A stretch of 64,000 nt of DNA from Antarcticimicrobium sp040365005. GTDB taxonomy: Bacteria; Pseudomonadota; Alphaproteobacteria; Rhodobacterales; Rhodobacteraceae. The notes under the pieces are model-generated. The model was not told the origin of the DNA and ran no database searches. It was given only the letters and a program-made list of their open reading frames with translations. Location: contig NZ_BAABWV010000007.1 of assembly GCF_040365005.1 (NCBI RefSeq), positions 124,001 to 188,000 on the forward strand, written 5' to 3'. This document shows, in pieces, positions 25,583 to 33,896 of the stretch (positions are counted from its first letter, which is position 1; every line of letters begins with the position of its first letter). A program made the position numbers and the translations under genes.

Positions 25583-25603
25583 TCACGCGCGCATCACCGT
25601 GAC

Positions 25604-25627
25604 AACGCCCCCGCGTGGGGGCGTTTT
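25604..25627. terminator. Rho-independent terminator after the LOG gene
   Basis: AACGCCCCC (25604-25612), loop GCGT, GGGGGCGTT (25617-25625), then TT. The outer GACA/TGTC extends the pairing. It also lies at the 3' end of the small minus-strand gene and so probably serves both. Confidence 0.85.
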
Positions 25628-25628
25628 G

Positions 25629-25841
25629 TCAGTGGATCTGGGTCGGAAGTACACCGAGTTCGGTGTTCTGGGGCAGCTTGGTTACCACCTGGGTACCCGC
25701 CACGTCCTTGATCGCATAGCCATAACCGGCAAGCCGGAATTTCCATTCCCGCGGGCTGACCGCCATCGCGCGCTCGCGCTTCAGCAGATCCAGAACCGGG
25801 GCCTCGACCGGGGTGCGGCAGATCGTGTATACCTGTGCCAT
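25629..25841 (-). CDS. Small conserved hypothetical protein, 70 residues
   Basis: Start chosen at the ATG at 25841 because AGGAG lies about 10 bases upstream; a TTG two codons earlier is in frame but too close. The protein is small, basic and soluble: MAQVYTICRTPVEAPVLDLL at the start and FRLAGYGYAIKDVAGTQVV in the middle. No known domain was recognised. The good ribosome binding site and GC-biased codons support expression. It ends inside the shared terminator hairpin region. It is the last core-like gene before IS-scarred DNA at 25.9 kb. Confidence 0.6.
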   Translation of the reverse strand: MAQVYTICRTPVEAPVLDLLKRERAMAVSPREWKFRLAGYGYAIKDVAGTQVVTKLPQNTELGVLPTQIH

Positions 25842-25966
25842 CTTCAATATTCTCCTGCACTCATTACATTGTCCGTAATTTGGAAACTGATTGTTGATGA
25901 CGGCTTAATTGGTCCCGGATTGTGAAATTTTGAGGGCAGGGCGGCCGAGACCGACACGGCTGTCAG

Positions 25967-26074
25967 CGCCAATGGGTCGCTGTCTTCGGCGACGCCAAGA
26001 TGACAACCGCGCTGCTGGATCGCGTCACGCACCACTGTGTCATCATCGAGACCGGCAACACGTCATACCGCTTC
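25967..26074 (+). mobile_element. Remnant of an IS21-family IstB (transposition helper ATPase) C-terminus
   Basis: Frame starting at 25967 reads the end of an IstB protein: VFGDAKMTTALLDRVTHH followed by IIETGNTSYRF. This is the conserved C-terminal stretch of the IS21 helper ATPase. The upstream Walker motifs, istA and both terminal repeats are missing, and the frame runs on into nitrilase-like sequence at about 26075. So only about 36 codons of the IS remain, fused at its distal end to another gene. Assignment rests on recognised motif similarity. Confidence 0.75.
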
Positions 26075-26634
26075 GCGCAGGCTGCGGGATGTGCGATCTG
26101 TGTCGGCTACCGGAGCGGGCGGGCGATACGATCCATAACGCGGCGCTTTGTGTGTCGGCTGAGGGCGAGCTTCTCGGCAATCATCGCAAGATCCAGCTTT
26201 ACGGCCCCGAAGAGGCAAAACGTTTCACCGCCGGAGCGCGCTATACCGTGTTCGATCTGGCCGGACGTAAGGCTGCCATTCTGATCTGTTACGACGTGGA
26301 ATTTGCCCCGCATATTGCCGCGCTCAAACGCCGGGGCGTCGAGATCATCCTTGCTCCGACGGCGGCGATGGACCCGTTTGAGCATGTGGGAGAGCATGTC
26401 GTGCCGGCGATGGCCGCCAATCACGGGTTGAGCATCGCCTATGCGAACCTTTGCGGCACGGAGGCGCATCTGAGCTATTTCGGCGGTTCGGTGGTCGCAG
26501 GCGCGGACGGCAAGGTGCTTGCCAGTGCCGGACGTTCCCCGGCGATGCTTCTCGCCACTGTCCGCGCATGCTATGATCCGACGACGCTCTCCACACAGGA
26601 ACGCGATTTCAGGCCGGTTAGCGACGAGGCATAA
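26075..26634 (+). pseudogene. Nitrilase/carbon-nitrogen hydrolase, N-terminally deleted and frameshifted
   Basis: The C-terminal two thirds of a nitrilase-superfamily amidase is visible: catalytic Lys in NHRKIQLYGPEE, catalytic Cys in AILICYDVEFAP, and downstream IILAPTAAMDPF and YFGGSVVAGADGKVL. The first 70-90 residues, including the catalytic Glu, have been replaced by the IstB remnant. In addition the frame breaks near 26108-26112: AICVGY is in one frame and PERAGDTIHNAALC in the next, explained by loss of one C in TACCCGG. The stop overlaps the LysR start (TAATG). It was probably an amidase for N-carbamoyl or amide intermediates of the downstream guanidino pathway. Confidence 0.78.
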
Positions 26635-27578
26635 TGCAACTCTCCGGAGCGGATATCCGATTGATGCGCGTGTTCGACGCGGTGGTGCGACACCGTGGGT
26701 TTGCTGCGGCGCAGGCCGAACTGAACGTCAGCCAATCGACGATTTCGACCCAGATCACCGCTTTCGAGGATCGTCTTGGCATGACGCTGTGCCGTCGCGG
26801 GCGGGCAGGATTTCGTCTGACGCAAAAAGGCGAGGCGGTACATGCGGCCGTGGTGCGTTTTCTCGCCGCCTCCGAAGAATTCGTGTCGGAAACCGCCGTG
26901 CTGCGCGGGGCGCTCTCCGGCACCTTGCGGATCGGTGTTGTGGATCACGTGGTGACCGATCCCAATTTTCGTCTGCCGGAGGCCATCGGCATGCTCGAGA
27001 AACGCGCCACCTCGCTGCGCTTCGAACTGGCGCAATGCAGTCCGCAGGATTTGCAGGCGCAGGTGCGCGATGGCTCCCTGCACCTGGGCATCGGGTCGTT
27101 TCCGCATAAGGTCGCGGGGCTTGATTACCAACCGCTCTACACGGAGACCAATTATCTCTATTGCGCCTCTAACCACCTGTTGTGGAACGTGGGCGAAGAC
27201 AAGTTGACGCCGGAATTTGTCACCACCATGCGCACTGTCGGGCGCAGCTATTGGCGCGACGATCACTGGAACAACCGGGATTTTCCGAACTCTCCCGCCA
27301 TGGCGCAGGGGCTGGAACAACAGCTGATCATGATCCTTTCCGGCGCCTATATCGGGTATCTGCCCGATCATTCCGTGACCACTTGGGTCGAGCGGGGGCG
27401 ACTTAAACAGGTGCTCAGCGAGCGGTTTATCTATCGCTGTACCTTCGAGGCGATAACCCGCCCGGATGTCGATGCCTCGCCTTTGGCGCAGGAAATGCTC
27501 AAGGAGCTGTCGCGACTGTATGGTGAACAGTCAAACCCTGGCGCGGAAACTGCCAAAAAAAGCGGCGCGGCCTTCTGA
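26634..27578 (+). CDS. LysR-family transcriptional regulator
   Basis: 314 residues. The N-terminal winged helix (about 5-65) has FAAAQAELNVSQSTISTQITAFEDRLG. The C-terminal effector domain (about 95-300) is periplasmic-binding-protein-like, with LRIGVVDHVV and MILSGAYIGYLPDH. Its start overlaps the stop of the broken nitrilase gene, implying past co-transcription. It is followed by the arginase-family gene in the same orientation, with an 8-bp-armed inverted repeat in the 93-bp gap. It most likely controls the ureohydrolase/ABC/dehydrogenase operon; the inducer is presumably a guanidino compound or amine. With the upstream gene destroyed, how it is itself transcribed is unclear. Confidence 0.87.
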   Translation: MQLSGADIRLMRVFDAVVRHRGFAAAQAELNVSQSTISTQITAFEDRLGMTLCRRGRAGFRLTQKGEAVHAAVVRFLAASEEFVSETAVLRGALSGTLRIGVVDHVVTDPNFRLPEAIGMLEKRATSLRFELAQCSPQDLQAQVRDGSLHLGIGSFPHKVAGLDYQPLYTETNYLYCASNHLLWNVGEDKLTPEFVTTMRTVGRSYWRDDHWNNRDFPNSPAMAQGLEQQLIMILSGAYIGYLPDHSVTTWVERGRLKQVLSERFIYRCTFEAITRPDVDASPLAQEMLKELSRLYGEQSNPGAETAKKSGAAF

Positions 27579-27604
27579 AGCTTTCATTTTCATCGAACTA
27601 AGAA

Positions 27605-27633
27605 TCTTCATCGCGATATTTTTAGGATGAAGA
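27605..27633. promoter_or_regulatory. Inverted repeat between LysR and ureohydrolase genes, candidate LysR operator
   Basis: TCTTCATC (27605-27612) and GATGAAGA (27626-27633) are perfect 8-bp arms separated by 13 AT-rich bases. A related half-site TTTTCATC lies just upstream. Length and position, 39 bp before the ureohydrolase start, fit a LysR-type binding site. It could also be an mRNA hairpin. Confidence 0.5.
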
Positions 27634-27671
27634 CTTTCACGCATTCTCCGCCTGAACGAAGGAGAAAGCCG

Positions 27672-28628
27672 ATGAGCGAGCACCGTTTCAATCAACCCCT
27701 CAGTGGTAACGACATGCCGCGTACGGGCGGCCTGGCCTCGATGATGCGCCTGCCTGTGGCGCAGAGCGCCGAGGGGCTGGATGCCTGTTTCCTGGGGATT
27801 CCGATGGACATTGGCACCTCGAACCGTCCGGGAACGCGCCTCGGTCCGCGCCAGATCCGCGATGAAAGCCGGATGATCCGCCCCTATAACATGGCGACGG
27901 GGGCCGCGCCTTTTGAGCATCTGCAAGTGGCCGACATCGGTGACGTGCCGGTCAATCTCTATGATCTGAAAAAATCCGTCGACATCATCGCCGAGCATTA
28001 CCGCGGGGTTCTCGCGCACGGGGCGGTCCCGCTGACGCTCGGTGGCGATCACACTCTGACCTGGCCGATCCTGCGGGCCGTGGCGGAAAAACACGGCCCC
28101 GTCGCACTCATTCACGTCGATGCCCATTCCGACACCAATGAGGACATGTTCGGCGAGAAAGAAGCGCATGGCTGTCCGTTCCGCCGTGCCTGGGAAGAGG
28201 GCTGTCTGCAAAACGACAAGGTGTTCCAGATCGGGTTGCGTGGCACCGGCTATAGCAAGGCCGATTTCGACTGGGGTCGGGATCAGGGCTGGACCTGCAT
28301 TCAGGCCGAAGAGTGCTGGCACAAATCGCTGACCCCGCTGATGACCGAGATCCGTGAAAAGATCGGCGATGCGCCGGTCTATCTGTCCTATGACATCGAC
28401 AGTCTCGACCCGGCCTTCGCGCCCGGCACCGGTACGGTCGAGGTCGGTGGTCTGACCACGATGCAAGGTCTCGAGATCATCCGTGGCACTGCAGGTCTGA
28501 ACCTTGTGGGTTGCGATCTCGTCGAGGTCTCGCCGCCCTACGATCCGGCGGGCAATACCGCCGTGATCGCAGCGAACTTCCTGTTCGAAATGCTCTGCGC
28601 GCTGCCCGGCGTGCCGCAGGGTCGCTGA
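27672..28628 (+). CDS. Arginase-family ureohydrolase (agmatinase / guanidinobutyrase type)
   Basis: 318 residues from the ATG at 27672, with GAAGGAG upstream. Binuclear manganese motifs are complete: LTLGGDHTLTWP, IHVDAHSDTNED and LSYDIDSLDPAFAPGTGT. The N-terminus (PLSGNDMPRTGGLASMMRLP) resembles guanidinobutyrase and guanidinopropionase (GbuA/GpuA) at least as much as agmatinase, and the length matches those enzymes. It cleaves a guanidino group to urea plus an amine. Followed by a polyamine-type transporter and a zinc alcohol dehydrogenase in one operon, it should start catabolism of an imported guanidino compound. Which one cannot be read from sequence. Confidence 0.85.
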   Translation: MSEHRFNQPLSGNDMPRTGGLASMMRLPVAQSAEGLDACFLGIPMDIGTSNRPGTRLGPRQIRDESRMIRPYNMATGAAPFEHLQVADIGDVPVNLYDLKKSVDIIAEHYRGVLAHGAVPLTLGGDHTLTWPILRAVAEKHGPVALIHVDAHSDTNEDMFGEKEAHGCPFRRAWEEGCLQNDKVFQIGLRGTGYSKADFDWGRDQGWTCIQAEECWHKSLTPLMTEIREKIGDAPVYLSYDIDSLDPAFAPGTGTVEVGGLTTMQGLEIIRGTAGLNLVGCDLVEVSPPYDPAGNTAVIAANFLFEMLCALPGVPQGR

Positions 28629-28660
28629 TCAAAAGCCGGATTTTTGGGAGTTATCCACCA

Positions 28661-29725
28661 ATGCAAAGACGTCAATTCCTCAAGGCGAGCGCCGCAACCG
28701 TCGCCGCCCTTTCCGCGCCGACCGTTCTGCGCGCGGCCAATAACGCGCTCAAGGTCGGCACCTATGGCGGCTATTTTCAGGAGAGTTTCGACAAATACAT
28801 CTACTCCGATTTCACCGCCGCCACCGGCATCGAGATCGAGAGCATTGCCGAGCCGACCGGCGAAGCGTGGCTCGTACAACTGGCGCAGGCCGCCCGCGCC
28901 GGTCAGGCCCCGGCGGACGTGTCGATGATGGCACAACTGGCCCGCCTCAAGGGCGAACGCTCCGGTCTCTGGGCCCCGCTCGACGAGACCGCCCTGAGCA
29001 ATCTCGGCAACCTGCCGGAGCATTTCGTGCAACGCTATGAGGATGGCAAGCTCTATGGCACAGGCGCGGTGAGCTGGTACATCACGCTGGTGACCAACAC
29101 CGAAGCCTACGCGGAAGCGCCGACCTCATGGACTGCGCTCTGGGATGCGGCCAATGCCGACAAGCTTGGGTTGATGTCGTTGGCGACCAACTCTTTCCTG
29201 CTGGAGATCACCGCGACGACCTATTTTGGCGGCACGGATATCCTCAAGACCGACGAGGGCGTGCTTCAGGTCATGGAAAAACTCGCCGAGTTGAAGCCCA
29301 ACGTGCGCCTTTGGTATCGCGACGAAGGTCAGTTCCAGCAGGCGCTGGAAACCGGCGAAATCCCGATGGGGCAATATTACCACGACGTGACCGGTCTGGC
29401 CGCCTCGCAAGGCAAGCCCGTGCGCTCCAGCTTCCCGGATGAGGGCGCTGTCCTGGATAGCGGCTCTTGGGTGGTGTCGAAAGCCTCGAAAGCCATCGAG
29501 CCGGCGCAGGTGTTCATCGACTACATGGCGCAGCCGGAGATTCAGGCGAAACTGTCGCGCTTTGTCGGCACGGCCCCGACCGTGGCGCGCGAACTGACCG
29601 ATCTCACTGACGAGGAATTCGCCGCCGTGTCTTCGGACAAGGCGCCGATCCTGCCGCTCACCCAGATCTATGTCGATCGCGGTGACTGGATCAACCAGAT
29701 GTGGTCGGAAAAGATTACCGGCTAA
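28661..29725 (+). CDS. Polyamine-type ABC transporter substrate-binding protein, Tat-like signal
   Basis: 354 residues from the ATG at 28661, GGGAG ten bases upstream. The N-terminus MQRRQFLKASAATVAALSAP has the RRxFLK twin-arginine pattern, so export folded through Tat is likely. The mature part is of the PotD/PotF group (VGTYGGYFQESFDKYIYSDF; GQYYHDVTGLA). It should capture the guanidino compound or amine handled by the upstream ureohydrolase. An 11-bp stem-loop follows its stop. It is distant in sequence from the binding protein at 7768. Confidence 0.88.
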   Translation: MQRRQFLKASAATVAALSAPTVLRAANNALKVGTYGGYFQESFDKYIYSDFTAATGIEIESIAEPTGEAWLVQLAQAARAGQAPADVSMMAQLARLKGERSGLWAPLDETALSNLGNLPEHFVQRYEDGKLYGTGAVSWYITLVTNTEAYAEAPTSWTALWDAANADKLGLMSLATNSFLLEITATTYFGGTDILKTDEGVLQVMEKLAELKPNVRLWYRDEGQFQQALETGEIPMGQYYHDVTGLAASQGKPVRSSFPDEGAVLDSGSWVVSKASKAIEPAQVFIDYMAQPEIQAKLSRFVGTAPTVARELTDLTDEEFAAVSSDKAPILPLTQIYVDRGDWINQMWSEKITG

Positions 29726-29736
29726 ACTTTCCCTGG

Positions 29737-29767
29737 CGTGCCGCGGCGGACCTCTTGCCGCGGCGCG
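29737..29767 (+). repeat. Intercistronic stem-loop behind the second ABC binding-protein gene
   Basis: CGTGCCGCGGC (29737-29747) pairs with GCCGCGGCGCG (29757-29767) in an 11-bp stem with one G-T pair and a 9-base loop, 12 bp past the stop. The ATPase gene starts 25 bp further on, so the element sits inside the operon. Confidence 0.65.
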
Positions 29768-29791
29768 ATTTTCGACGACAGGAGATCCGAC

Positions 29792-30829
29792 ATGACCGAA
29801 TTGCGCATCGACGGCCTGAGCAAGGACTTCGGTACATTCAGGGCACTCGATGACGTGTCGTTGGACATTCCCAATGGCAAATTCGTATGTCTGCTCGGCC
29901 CCTCGGGCTGTGGCAAAACCACGCTTTTGCGGCTGATCGCAGGGCTTGAAGCGCCAACGGAGGGGCGGGTCTATGTCGGTGGCTCCGACCAGACCGAAGT
30001 GCCAACGCACAAACGCGGCATGGGCATGGTGTTCCAGTCTCTCGCGCTTTTCCCGCATCTCGATGTCGCTGAAAACATCGCATATCCCCTCGCCATTCGT
30101 GGTGTCGACAAGGCAAAGCGCCGCGCGCGTGCCGAGGAATTGCTCGATCTGGTGCGCCTGCCGGGGCTTGGATCGCGCCGCATTCACCAATTGTCCGGCG
30201 GCCAGCGTCAGCGCGTCGCAATTGCCCGCGGGTTGTCTATCGACCCGCAGGTCTTCTTGCTGGATGAACCGTTGTCCGCGCTCGACGCCAGCCTGCGCGA
30301 ACATATGCAGATCGAACTGCGCCAAATTCAGGAACGCCTCGGTGTGACCACCGTCGTCGTGACCCATGACCAGAAAGAGGCCCTGACCATGGCCGATCTG
30401 CTGATCGTGATGAAAGACGGTGTGATCCAACAGGCGGGCGCGCCGATGGAGTTGTATCACACCCCCGCCAACGCTTTCGTTGCGGAGTTCATCGGCACGA
30501 CGAACCTGATGCCCTGCACCGTGGCAGATGGTGCGGTTTCCGTCCTTGGCCATGCTTTCCCGATCACTGACGGCGACCGGATCGCCATCACCTCCGGCGA
30601 GATGCATCTGTCGGTGCGTCCCGAACATGTGCTGCTCTGCCCCCCCGACGAGGGCCTGTCCGCCGAGATCACCTTTCTGCGCGATCTGGGCGAAAGCCTG
30701 CACGTCCTGATGCGCGTCGGCGATCAGGATATAACCGCGCATCTGCCCCCGGGGCATGGCCATGACCTGCGCACCGGCCAGACCATCGGCATCCGCTTTC
30801 GTGACGGGGAGAAGGTGGTGGTGCAATGA
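29792..30829 (+). CDS. Polyamine-type ABC transporter ATP-binding protein
   Basis: 345 residues from the ATG at 29792, preceded by CAGGAGAT. Walker A GPSGCGKTT, Q-loop VFQSLALFPH, signature LSGGQRQRV, Walker B VFLLDEPLSALD and VVTHDQKEA are intact. A C-terminal TOBE-type domain starts at about residue 240. It overlaps the next permease by ATGA. It energises the second transporter of the polyamine class in this window. The two ATPases are clearly different genes and not a recent duplication. Confidence 0.9.
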   Translation: MTELRIDGLSKDFGTFRALDDVSLDIPNGKFVCLLGPSGCGKTTLLRLIAGLEAPTEGRVYVGGSDQTEVPTHKRGMGMVFQSLALFPHLDVAENIAYPLAIRGVDKAKRRARAEELLDLVRLPGLGSRRIHQLSGGQRQRVAIARGLSIDPQVFLLDEPLSALDASLREHMQIELRQIQERLGVTTVVVTHDQKEALTMADLLIVMKDGVIQQAGAPMELYHTPANAFVAEFIGTTNLMPCTVADGAVSVLGHAFPITDGDRIAITSGEMHLSVRPEHVLLCPPDEGLSAEITFLRDLGESLHVLMRVGDQDITAHLPPGHGHDLRTGQTIGIRFRDGEKVVVQ

Positions 30830-31680
30830 GCGCGACGTCTCTACAGACCGCCACTCCGCGCTGGCTCGGGCTCTGGCCCGCCGCCATGCTGACGCTGTTT
30901 TTCCTCGTGCCCTTTGGCATCATGTTGGCCGTCTCCGTCGCCCATCGCGATGTCAGTGGTTTCTATGAATGGGCTTTCGAATGGGACAGCTACGCGCGCT
31001 TCTTATCCGCCTTTTTCGGCAAGGTCATGGTGGTGTCGATCTCGGTTTCGCTTACCGCAGCGGCGATCTGTGTTGCGCTGGCCTTCCCGTTCACCGTCTT
31101 TCTGTCGAACATGGGGCACAAGGCCCAGACCCGTATTCTGGTCGTGTTGTTGTCCGCCCTGGCCCTGTCCGAGGTGATCATCGGCTTTTCGCTTTCCACG
31201 CTGTTGTCGCAGACCGCCGGCATCGGCAATCTGTTTCACTGGTTGGGCCTGATCGACGCGCCGCGCGCCTATACGCCCTCGCTCTTCGCGCTCATTGCGG
31301 GCCTGTGCTACATCGGCTTCCCGTTTGCCGTTCTGGTGCTCTACCCGCCGGTGTCGCGGCTTGACCCAGAGATCGTCGAAGCGGCGCGCGTCATGGGCGC
31401 CTCGGGCCCCCGCGCGTTCTTCGGCGTCATCGTCCCGAACCTGCGCGGCGCCATCGTCGGTGCCTTCATCCTCGTTTTCGTCTTCACGCTGGGTTCTTAC
31501 CTGTTGCCGCAACTTCTCGGCCGGTCCGAGCACTGGACGCTCTCGGTGCACATAACCGATCAGGCGATTTATCAGTCCAACCTGCCCTTTGCTGCGGCCA
31601 TGTCGGTGTTTCTCATGCTGGTGGCGCTGGCGCTTGTGGGGCTGGCCTCGCTGGCCGGACGTGAAAGGCGGGCGGCATGA
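30826..31680 (+). CDS. ABC transporter permease (PotB-like)
   Basis: 284 residues, standard length, with six predicted membrane segments and the EAA loop EAARVMGASGPRAFFGVIVPN. Starts and ends with four-base overlaps (ATGA) with the ATPase and the next permease, so the three are translationally coupled. In contrast to the PotB-like protein at 9054 it has no large periplasmic insertion. It forms half of the membrane channel for the ureohydrolase-linked substrate. Confidence 0.88.
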   Translation: MSATSLQTATPRWLGLWPAAMLTLFFLVPFGIMLAVSVAHRDVSGFYEWAFEWDSYARFLSAFFGKVMVVSISVSLTAAAICVALAFPFTVFLSNMGHKAQTRILVVLLSALALSEVIIGFSLSTLLSQTAGIGNLFHWLGLIDAPRAYTPSLFALIAGLCYIGFPFAVLVLYPPVSRLDPEIVEAARVMGASGPRAFFGVIVPNLRGAIVGAFILVFVFTLGSYLLPQLLGRSEHWTLSVHITDQAIYQSNLPFAAAMSVFLMLVALALVGLASLAGRERRAA

Positions 31681-32477
31681 CTCGCGCTTTGAAAACCACC
31701 TATGTGCTGGTGATCCTCGCCCTGCTGGTCGCACCGCTGATCGTCGTGGCGGCGGTGTCTTTGAACGGCTCGCAGAGCCTGCGCTTTCCGCCGGTCGATC
31801 CGTCGCTGCGCTGGTATGGTGAGCTGTTTCGGCAAAGCGAATGGCTTGTGCCGCTGCGCCATTCCCTGGTGATCGCGGCCTGTGCGGCGGCGCTGGCGGT
31901 GGCGATTGCCCTGCCCTTGGCGTTGTTCGTTTGGGAAAGACGCGGCCTCGTCGCGCGGGCGCTCACCGGGATGGGGTTTGCCCCGTTTGCCTTGCCGCCC
32001 GTGATCTCTGCGCTCGGCTTCATGATCTTCTGGATGACGCTCGGCGGCTATGGCCAGATCTACGCGACCATCGTCTCTCACGGCATCTTCCTTGTGACCC
32101 TGCCTTTGGTGACCATCTCGCTGGGCCTCCAGGGAATCGACAGATCGTTGATCGAAGCTGCGCGGGTCATGGGGGCCGGACGCTGGGGAGTGTTTCGCAC
32201 CGTCATCCTGCCGCTGCTGGTCCCCTTCATGGTCTCGGGCTATGCCTTCGCCTTCGTGCTCAGCCTCAACGAATACATCATCGCCTATATGGTCGCGGGG
32301 TTCACCGTCGAAACCCTGCCGATCAAGATCTTCAATGCCCTGCGCTATGGCTATACGCCGATCCTCGCCGTGGTCTCCGTCGTCTTCGCCGTGCTGTCGG
32401 CATTGATCTTCGGGCTGATCGGGCGGTTCGGCAACCTGCCGCGCCTTTTGGGGGCCGAACGGAGCCAACATGACTGA
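31677..32477 (+). CDS. ABC transporter permease (PotC-like)
   Basis: 266 residues with five to six membrane helices and EAA loop EAARVMGAGRWGVFRTVILP. Signal-anchor-like first helix (TTYVLVILALLVAPLIVVAA). It overlaps the preceding permease by ATGA and the downstream dehydrogenase by 8 bases (32470-32477), tying that enzyme to the transport operon. It forms the second half of the channel. Confidence 0.88.
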   Translation: MTRALKTTYVLVILALLVAPLIVVAAVSLNGSQSLRFPPVDPSLRWYGELFRQSEWLVPLRHSLVIAACAAALAVAIALPLALFVWERRGLVARALTGMGFAPFALPPVISALGFMIFWMTLGGYGQIYATIVSHGIFLVTLPLVTISLGLQGIDRSLIEAARVMGAGRWGVFRTVILPLLVPFMVSGYAFAFVLSLNEYIIAYMVAGFTVETLPIKIFNALRYGYTPILAVVSVVFAVLSALIFGLIGRFGNLPRLLGAERSQHD

Positions 32478-33489
32478 CCTTCCCACGACGATGAACGCCG
32501 CGCTTTGCGATGCTCCGGGCGCGCCGCTTCGGATCGCCGAGGTGCCGGTGCCCGTGCCGGGACCGGGGCAGTACCTTGTGCGGCTCGAAGCCTGCGGCAT
32601 CTGTCACTCGGACCTGCATGTGCAGCGCGGCGAGGAACCGATGCCGGAGGAGGCCTTCCCGCTCATTCTCGGGCATGAGGGCATCGGCCGGATCGTGGCG
32701 GGGGACGGTCCCCTTGCACTGGGCACCCGGATCGGCCTGCCGTGGCTCTATGAGACCTGCCAGCATTGCGATCCTTGCTTGACCGGGCATGAGACCTTTT
32801 GCCAGTCGCAAAAGGCGCGCGGCCTCGATGCCTATGGCGCGTTTGCGGAATATGCGATCGTTGAGGCGGCTTTCGCGACGGAAATTCCCGACGGACTCGA
32901 TCCTGTCGCCGCGGGTCCGCTGTTGTGTGCCGGGCTGACCGCTTGGTCGGCGTTGGAGCGCTGCGACGTGCACGCCGGTCAGCGGCTTTTGATCGTGGGC
33001 GCAGGCGGGCTCGGCCAATATGCGATTGCCATCGGGCTGGCGCGCGGGCTTGAGGTCGCGGTGGTCGATCTCGATCCCGCCAAACGCGCCGAGGCGTTGC
33101 GCCATGGTGTGAGCCTGGCCGTGGCCCCGCACGAGGTCGATGCGATCCACGCCTGGGGCGGGGCCGACATCACGCTGAACTTCGCGCCAACTGCGAAGGT
33201 CTGGGATTTGATCGCCACTGTTGCCAATCCGCTGAGCCAGATCGTTGCCGTCGCTTTGGTGCACGATCCGGTGCCTTTGTCGATGATGTGGCTGATCAAT
33301 GGAGGGCATCGGGTTTTGGGGTCCTCTGTCGGAACCCGTGCTGAATTGCGCGCCTTCTTGGCATTTGCCTCCAAACATATGCCACCGATCGAAATCGAGC
33401 CGGTGCCGTTTGACCAGGTCGCTGCGGGGCTCGAGCGCCTGGCCGCTGGGGATGTGAAAGGCCGGCTCGTTCTGAAAATGGGCGCCTGA
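32470..33489 (+). CDS. Zinc-dependent alcohol dehydrogenase (MDR family)
   Basis: 339 residues. Catalytic zinc ligands are visible: CGICHSDLH (Cys about 38) and the GHEGIGRI histidine-glutamate pair. The structural-zinc cysteine cluster is CQHCDPCLTGHETFC. The Rossmann loop is IVGAGGLGQYAIAIG. It would oxidise an alcohol or reduce an aldehyde with NAD(P). Its 8-base overlap with the permease gene places it at the end of the LysR-ureohydrolase-ABC operon, so the substrate is likely an amino-alcohol or aldehyde from that pathway. Overall it resembles propanol-preferring and glucose-type ADHs, without a decisive match. Confidence 0.87.
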   Translation: MTDLPTTMNAALCDAPGAPLRIAEVPVPVPGPGQYLVRLEACGICHSDLHVQRGEEPMPEEAFPLILGHEGIGRIVAGDGPLALGTRIGLPWLYETCQHCDPCLTGHETFCQSQKARGLDAYGAFAEYAIVEAAFATEIPDGLDPVAAGPLLCAGLTAWSALERCDVHAGQRLLIVGAGGLGQYAIAIGLARGLEVAVVDLDPAKRAEALRHGVSLAVAPHEVDAIHAWGGADITLNFAPTAKVWDLIATVANPLSQIVAVALVHDPVPLSMMWLINGGHRVLGSSVGTRAELRAFLAFASKHMPPIEIEPVPFDQVAAGLERLAAGDVKGRLVLKMGA

Positions 33490-33501
33490 AGCAGAACCTC
33501 A

Positions 33502-33689
33502 GGACCTTGTTGCACATATCCGTTATGCGGATTCATTGAACGAATCCCGTGCGTTAGGATCGGCTCATGCCAAAGCCGTATCCCACTTGCTATCGCACGA
33601 CGGTCTGGTTCGCTCATAGTTCAGCGCTGCGACGGCATGGCCCCGCGAAACTGCTCCAGCCGCAGGGTTTTCCGCCGCGTCCCGCATAG
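33502..33689 (+). mobile_element. IS5-family insertion sequence remnant (left end and transposase start)
   Basis: GGACCTTGTTGCACATAT at about 33502 resembles an IS5-group terminal inverted repeat. From the ATG at 33567 the frame reads MPKPYPTCYRTTVWFAHSSA, close to the start of IS5-type transposases (MxKPxxxxYRTTNW...). It stops at 33689 after 40 codons with no DDE motifs. Bases 33690-33896 hold no further gene that I can support. The remnant marks the right edge of the guanidino cassette. Confidence 0.6.
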
Positions 33690-33896
33690 GCGCGGATCAC
33701 GTCTTCGGGGCGGCTGTCAACCTGCGCCGATCAGCGTAAACACCAACCGGACTCCGGTCGCGGCTGGATGAAGTTCAGTGGCAGGTCAGAACCTTAAAAT
33801 CGATTCCCGTCCGTCCCTCAAGGCAACTGCGTCGGGTACTGTGACTGCGGCGTGAATTCTACGGCCAAGTTCCCTTGAAAATAGGGAAATACCTGG

